The position numbers and the translations under genes were made by a program. Shown here one piece after another: positions 60,464 through 64,000 of a stretch of DNA of 64,000 nt (position 1 is its first letter; each line of letters starts with the position of its first letter). Under the pieces are notes generated by a model. The model saw only the letters and a program-made list of their open reading frames with translations. It was not told the DNA's origin and ran no database searches. The DNA comes from Ruminococcus sp. YRD2003 (GTDB lineage Bacteria; Bacillota; Clostridia; Oscillospirales; Ruminococcaceae). The stretch lies in assembly GCA_900109435.1 (NCBI GenBank), contig FNZT01000003.1:546749-610748 (forward strand), in the 5' to 3' direction.

Positions 60464-61195
60464 GTGGAAAAGATAAGGATTCAGAAAATGATAGCCGACA
60501 GCGGATACTGCTCACGCCGCAAGGCTGAGGAACTCATTTCGCGCGGGAAGGTAAGACTCAACGGTCATCCCGTCAAGCTCGGCGACAAGTGCGGCTGCAA
60601 GGACATCATCACCATAGACGGAGAGCGCATCTATATGCCCCGCAAGAAGAATCTGGTCTACATAATGATGAACAAGCCGCGCGGCTACGTCACGACCGTA
60701 TCCGACGAGCTCGACCGCCGCTGTGTAATGGACCTGCTTGACGGCGTCGAGGAGCGTGTCTACCCAATAGGGCGGCTCGACCGCAACTCCGAGGGCCTGC
60801 TCCTCTTCACCAATGACGGCGACTTTGCAAACAGCATAATGCACCCGAGCCGTCACGTCTCCAAGACATACAGAGTCACGGTTCACCCCGATATCAGCGA
60901 CGACCAGCTCGTACAGCTCTCCGAGGGCGTGGACATCGACGGCAGGAAGACGCTCCCCGCATCGGTCATAGTAAAGGAAAAGGAACAGGGCAGAGTCGTC
61001 CTGCTCATCACTATAAAAGAAGGAAGAAACCGTCAGATACGCAAGATGTGCGAAGCTGTAGGGCTTGAGGTCGCAAGACTGCGCAGAATAAGCATAGGAC
61101 CCGTGAAGCTCGGTATGCTCAAGCCTGGTACATGGCGCGAGCTTACAGCCGAGGAGCTCCGCGCACTGAGGACTGCCATAGGCAAGGTGAACTGA
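60464..61195 (+). CDS. rluB: 23S rRNA pseudouridine synthase, RluB type
   Basis: 243 residues. An S4 RNA-binding domain (1-60, IRIQKMIADSGYCSRRKAEELI) precedes the RsuA/RluB catalytic domain with Asp106 in GRLDRNSEGLLLFTND and KEGRNRQIRKMCEAVGL. It makes pseudouridine in 23S rRNA. GTG start after GAAGG. In many Firmicutes it follows scpAB and dac genes, as here. Confidence 0.94.
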   Translation: MEKIRIQKMIADSGYCSRRKAEELISRGKVRLNGHPVKLGDKCGCKDIITIDGERIYMPRKKNLVYIMMNKPRGYVTTVSDELDRRCVMDLLDGVEERVYPIGRLDRNSEGLLLFTNDGDFANSIMHPSRHVSKTYRVTVHPDISDDQLVQLSEGVDIDGRKTLPASVIVKEKEQGRVVLLITIKEGRNRQIRKMCEAVGLEVARLRRISIGPVKLGMLKPGTWRELTAEELRALRTAIGKVN

Positions 61196-61196
61196 T

Positions 61197-61568
61197 ATGC
61201 TCGAGATACAGGAAAGATTTGATACCGCGGGCTATGAGCACATAATCGCCGCGGCAGGAATAAACAATGTCCACATCACGGAAGCGCTCGACGGAAACAG
61301 AGCTGTCGGCTACATCGCCTACGCCTACGAAGCAGAGCGCACTGTCGTGTACGACTTCGACGACGGCGGAGACCTGATGCTGTGCGACGGACTTGTTCGC
61401 TCGGTCATGCTCAAAAGCGCCATGAAAGGCATAGAGACCATGACATTCGAGCCCTCCGAAAAAGACAAGCTCGCAAGCCTCGTGAAACTTCACTTTCTCG
61501 CAGAGGGAAGCAATGTCTGCGAGAATGTGGACGGTTTCCTGAATGCCTGCGAGCACTGCAAAAAGTAA
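61197..61568 (+). CDS. Small hypothetical protein after rluB
   Basis: 123 residues, not recognised. It has a GNAT-like middle (AVGYIAYAYEAERTVVYDFDDGG) and three cysteines near the end (NVCENVDGFLNACEHCKK). Start ATG is one base after the rluB stop (TGATATG), so translation is coupled. Confidence 0.7.
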   Translation: MLEIQERFDTAGYEHIIAAAGINNVHITEALDGNRAVGYIAYAYEAERTVVYDFDDGGDLMLCDGLVRSVMLKSAMKGIETMTFEPSEKDKLASLVKLHFLAEGSNVCENVDGFLNACEHCKK

Positions 61569-61595
61569 TACTGACAAAAGAAAGGAGCGTCGGGA

Positions 61596-62543
61596 ATGCC
61601 GATACGCATATCATCGGAACTACCTGCGTTCAAAACGCTTGGAGAAGAAAACATATTCGTAATGTCGAAGGAGCGTGCCGAGCATCAGGACATACGTCCG
61701 CTCAAGGTCATCATCCTCAACATAATGCCAAAGAAAATAGAAACTGAGTGTCAGCTTCTGCGTCTGCTCAGCAACACGCCGCTTCAGGTAGACATAGACC
61801 TCCTGCAAATGGCGTCGCACGTGTCGCGCAACACCTCGCACCACCACCTCGAAGCCTTCTACAAGACCTTCAGCGAGATAAAGAACGACCGCTACGACGG
61901 CATGATAGTCACGGGAGCTCCCGTTGAGCTTCTCGAATACGAGCAGGTCGATTACTGGGACGAGATAACCACCATTTTCGAGTGGTCAAAGACACACGTA
62001 TTCTCAACGCTGTATATCTGCTGGGCAGCTCAGGCGGGACTTTACTACCACTTCGGCGTACCTAAGTACGCGCTGGAGCAGAAAATGTTCGGCATATTCC
62101 CCCATAGGGTAGAGATAGAGAACCGCCAGCTCCTGCGCGGCTTTGACGATATATTCTACGTCCCCCACAGCCGCAATACAGAGGTGCGCCGCGAGGACAT
62201 CGAAAAGGTCGAGCAGCTCGAGATACTGACCTCGTCGGAGATTTCGGGCGTACACATCGTTGCCAACAAAAACGGCAGACAGTATTTCATCACGGGACAC
62301 TCGGAGTACGACCGTGACACCATTGCCGCCGAATATTTCCGCGATAAAGAAAAGGGGCTGGATATACAGCTCCCGTACAATTACTTCCCGAATGACGACC
62401 CGACTCAGACTCCCCTCTTCTCATGGAGATGCACAGCGAATCTGATGTTCTCGAACTGGCTCAACTACTGCGTATACCAGAAAACGCCATACAATCTCGA
62501 CGAGCTCGAGATACGCAGCTGGACATGGGAAACAAACTTCTGA
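61596..62543 (+). CDS. metA: Homoserine O-acetyltransferase, MetA type
   Basis: 315 residues. It activates homoserine for methionine synthesis. Catalytic residues Cys142 ([10 protein letters not shown]), His235 and Glu237 (TGHSEYD) are in place. Residue 111 is Glu ([11 protein letters not shown]), which in Bacillus and other relatives selects acetyl-CoA; succinyl-CoA enzymes such as E. coli's have Gly there. Start follows AAAGGAGCG. Not clearly tied to its neighbours. Confidence 0.94.
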   Translation: MPIRISSELPAFKTLGEENIFVMSKERAEHQDIRPLKVIILNIMPKKIETECQLLRLLSNTPLQVDIDLLQMASHVSRNTSHHHLEAFYKTFSEIKNDRYDGMIVTGAPVELLEYEQVDYWDEITTIFEWSKTHVFSTLYICWAAQAGLYYHFGVPKYALEQKMFGIFPHRVEIENRQLLRGFDDIFYVPHSRNTEVRREDIEKVEQLEILTSSEISGVHIVANKNGRQYFITGHSEYDRDTIAAEYFRDKEKGLDIQLPYNYFPNDDPTQTPLFSWRCTANLMFSNWLNYCVYQKTPYNLDELEIRSWTWETNF

Positions 62544-62574
62544 TATAATCCTCCCCGAAAGGACGTGAAACAGT

Positions 62575-63228
62575 ATGTTCGGAGACAGACAAATGATAGA
62601 CGAATCATCATACGATATGATAGACGAAATGGACTATGATGTCGTAGATGATATAAGGGACGAAAAGCGCAGCGGCACTCACGCAGGGCATCTCTGCGAC
62701 GAGGGACAGTTCCACGAATATGTGGACAGACAGGCTTCTGCCGCTTATAATACTACTCCGCGGACAAGCCCCTACCCTCAGCCCCCGAGACAGCCTGCTG
62801 CAAAGAGCACAGCTCCGTACCCGAAGCCGCATATGCAGCAGTACACTCCGCAGGCAGCCCCACGTCAGGAGCGCCCCGTGCAGACGACCGTTGTCAACGG
62901 CAGGACATACGACCGCCCCGCCGAAACTCCGAAGATGTCTCCCGCACAGCAGAAGGCAACAAAGTGGTTTACCGCATTCATCATCATCGGTTTAGCGTCA
63001 AGCTGCCTCGGTTCATTCCTGATGCTCCCGATATGCATAGTGCTTGCACTCATGATAATGGGCTCGGTAAAGAAATGTGAGGGCGACGACACAGCTCCCG
63101 TGAACAGAATGGCAGCGGCGGCGATATGCATCGCTGTATTCGCGTTCATCGCGATAATCGCGGGCAAGACAGCATTTACGATGTTCAGTGAACTCTTCAA
63201 TGAAACATCAGACTTAGGAGGATATTGA
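62575..63228 (+). CDS. Pro/Gln-rich protein with two C-terminal membrane segments
   Basis: 217 residues: acidic head (EMDYDVVDDIRDE), a long disordered Pro/Gln/Ala stretch (about 55-120), then two hydrophobic segments (FIIIGLASSCLGSFLMLPICIVLALMI and AAAICIAVFAFIAIIAG), partly like DUF4190. Function unknown. GAAAGGACG precedes the ATG. Coupled to the next gene. Confidence 0.7.
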   Translation: MFGDRQMIDESSYDMIDEMDYDVVDDIRDEKRSGTHAGHLCDEGQFHEYVDRQASAAYNTTPRTSPYPQPPRQPAAKSTAPYPKPHMQQYTPQAAPRQERPVQTTVVNGRTYDRPAETPKMSPAQQKATKWFTAFIIIGLASSCLGSFLMLPICIVLALMIMGSVKKCEGDDTAPVNRMAAAAICIAVFAFIAIIAGKTAFTMFSELFNETSDLGGY

Positions 63229-63229
63229 T

Positions 63230-63850
63230 ATGTACCCACAGCAACCGCAGCCGAGCGGCAGCAATTACTACAGAATGCCTGAAAAGCAGCCTAAAAGGCT
63301 TGCTTTCGCACTATGCTCCTTCATATTCAGCCTCCTGCCGATACTGCTCTGCTGCTTTAACGTATATCCTGCGGTGACCGTATTCCTGCTGCTTGTATCG
63401 GTGCTCGCGCTTGTGCTTGGCATCATCTCCCTCGCCTCACACAGGGACGGCAAGGGCTTCGCGATAGCGGGTATCATAGTCTCCGCACTGATGATAGTCT
63501 CCCTCCTCTTCTCACTGATATTCCTCAGCGAACCGCTCAAAGACATGATGAAGTTCTCCGAGAACGCACAGGAGTACATCGACGACTATGAAGAAACAGG
63601 AGAAGTCCCCGAAGAATTCGAGAAGTACGGTGCATCAAAGTACGACTGGGTATGGCACTCAATGGGTATGAACAGCTTCAGCGACTTCTACGGACAGTTC
63701 ATCGGACAGTACAAAGAGCAGAACGCATGGATGCTTGCTCCCTCCGAGAGCGGAAGCAGCAACTCGGTGACCACGGACAGCAGCGATAAACGCAGTGAAG
63801 AGACGACCACACGTCCCGCCAACTACGGTGAAGACCCGATAACGATATAA
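63230..63850 (+). CDS. DUF4190-like membrane protein
   Basis: 206 residues: Pro-rich head (MYPQQPQPSGSNYY), three hydrophobic segments (SFIFSLLPILLCCF, VTVFLLLVSVLALVLGIISL, AIAGIIVSALMIVSLLFSLIFL) in the DUF4190 arrangement, then a polar tail. A TTAGGAGG site lies before the ATG one base after the previous stop. Confidence 0.75.
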   Translation: MYPQQPQPSGSNYYRMPEKQPKRLAFALCSFIFSLLPILLCCFNVYPAVTVFLLLVSVLALVLGIISLASHRDGKGFAIAGIIVSALMIVSLLFSLIFLSEPLKDMMKFSENAQEYIDDYEETGEVPEEFEKYGASKYDWVWHSMGMNSFSDFYGQFIGQYKEQNAWMLAPSESGSSNSVTTDSSDKRSEETTTRPANYGEDPITI

Positions 63851-63871
63851 CAGCAAAACTCCCGCTTTTAA

Positions 63872-64000
63872 GGGCTGTACCCATACAGAAGCAATACGGG
63901 ACATATATCGGGGGAAACCTTTCTGAAGAAAGGTTCTCCCCCGAACCCCTTTCCAAAGACTTTTAGTCCAAATTTTGCCCCTATGGGGTACTCTCCTGAT
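63872..64000. repeat. Palindromic repeat element, copy 2 (first 129 bases)
   Basis: It matches the 5' half of the element at 14071 from base 1, with a few changes (TACCCATACAGAAGCAATACGG for TACCTATACGGAAGTATTACGG region), and is cut by the window edge in the central loop. It starts 22 bases after a stop codon, as copy 1 follows the SulP gene. Confidence 0.85.

Noticed and set aside
1-64000. tRNA genes and CRISPR arrays
   Set aside because: No cloverleaf with TTCGA-type T loop and no regularly spaced short direct repeats were found on either strand by eye.

Overview
The window reads as chromosomal DNA of a fibrolytic, spore-forming member of the Oscillospiraceae close to Ruminococcus (R. flavefaciens, R. 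albus and relatives). The reasons are type I dockerins and cohesin-like modules on secreted proteins, Thr/Pro-rich linkers, BspA-type leucine-rich repeats, a type III glutamine synthetase, the GerW/YtfJ and DacF-like sporulation-associated proteins, Gram-positive AGGAGG ribosome sites, and many textbook TTGACA-N17-TATAAT promoters. No tRNA, rRNA, CRISPR array, transposase or phage gene was seen.

Layout. (1) 1-3252, minus strand: a helicase (cut by the window edge), a DUF2791/BrxD-like ATPase and a TerB-N/TerB-C protein in one operon, likely a defence-type module. (2) 3427-18017: housekeeping and membrane genes: a CmpB-like membrane protein, a LUD-domain protein, long-form HPF, an FHA - FtsW/RodA - penicillin-binding protein operon, GlnN, a SulP anion transporter, a DUF3592-like protein, AzlCD and a CDF metal transporter. 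A 281-bp palindromic element follows the SulP gene, and the first half of a second copy closes the window. (3) 18053-27164, plus strand: a polyamine locus. A structured leader RNA with two terminators precedes speD, which is followed by an arginine/ornithine/lysine decarboxylase, a 4-TM protein, speE, speB, a DUF3592-like protein, a frameshifted acetyltransferase, carboxynorspermidine dehydrogenase, a YbjQ protein, nspC and a GNAT. Two complete chemical routes to spermidine are encoded side by side. (4) 27324-32482, minus strand: permease, ATPase, response regulator and sensor kinase, resembling peptide-sensing or detoxification modules.

(5) 32714-55198: the accessory and secreted part. It holds an AlkZ-related protein, a small scaffoldin-like protein (two near-identical cohesin-like repeats plus dockerin), an LRR-transglutaminase-dockerin protein, a candidate structured RNA with a second copy of its 5' module ahead of a patatin gene, an SOS operon (LexA box, Y-family polymerase, two AT-rich cargo genes, YolD), a 1672-residue BspA-like protein and a 2773-residue protein with dockerins at both ends.

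(6) 55466-63850: core genes rpmB, an S2P-like protease, scpA-scpB, DUF2953, gerW, DacF-like carboxypeptidase, rluB, metA (acetyl-CoA type by Glu111) and two small membrane proteins.

Most functional calls come from recognisable motifs read by eye. No database search was run, so family names are from knowledge of conserved sequence patterns.
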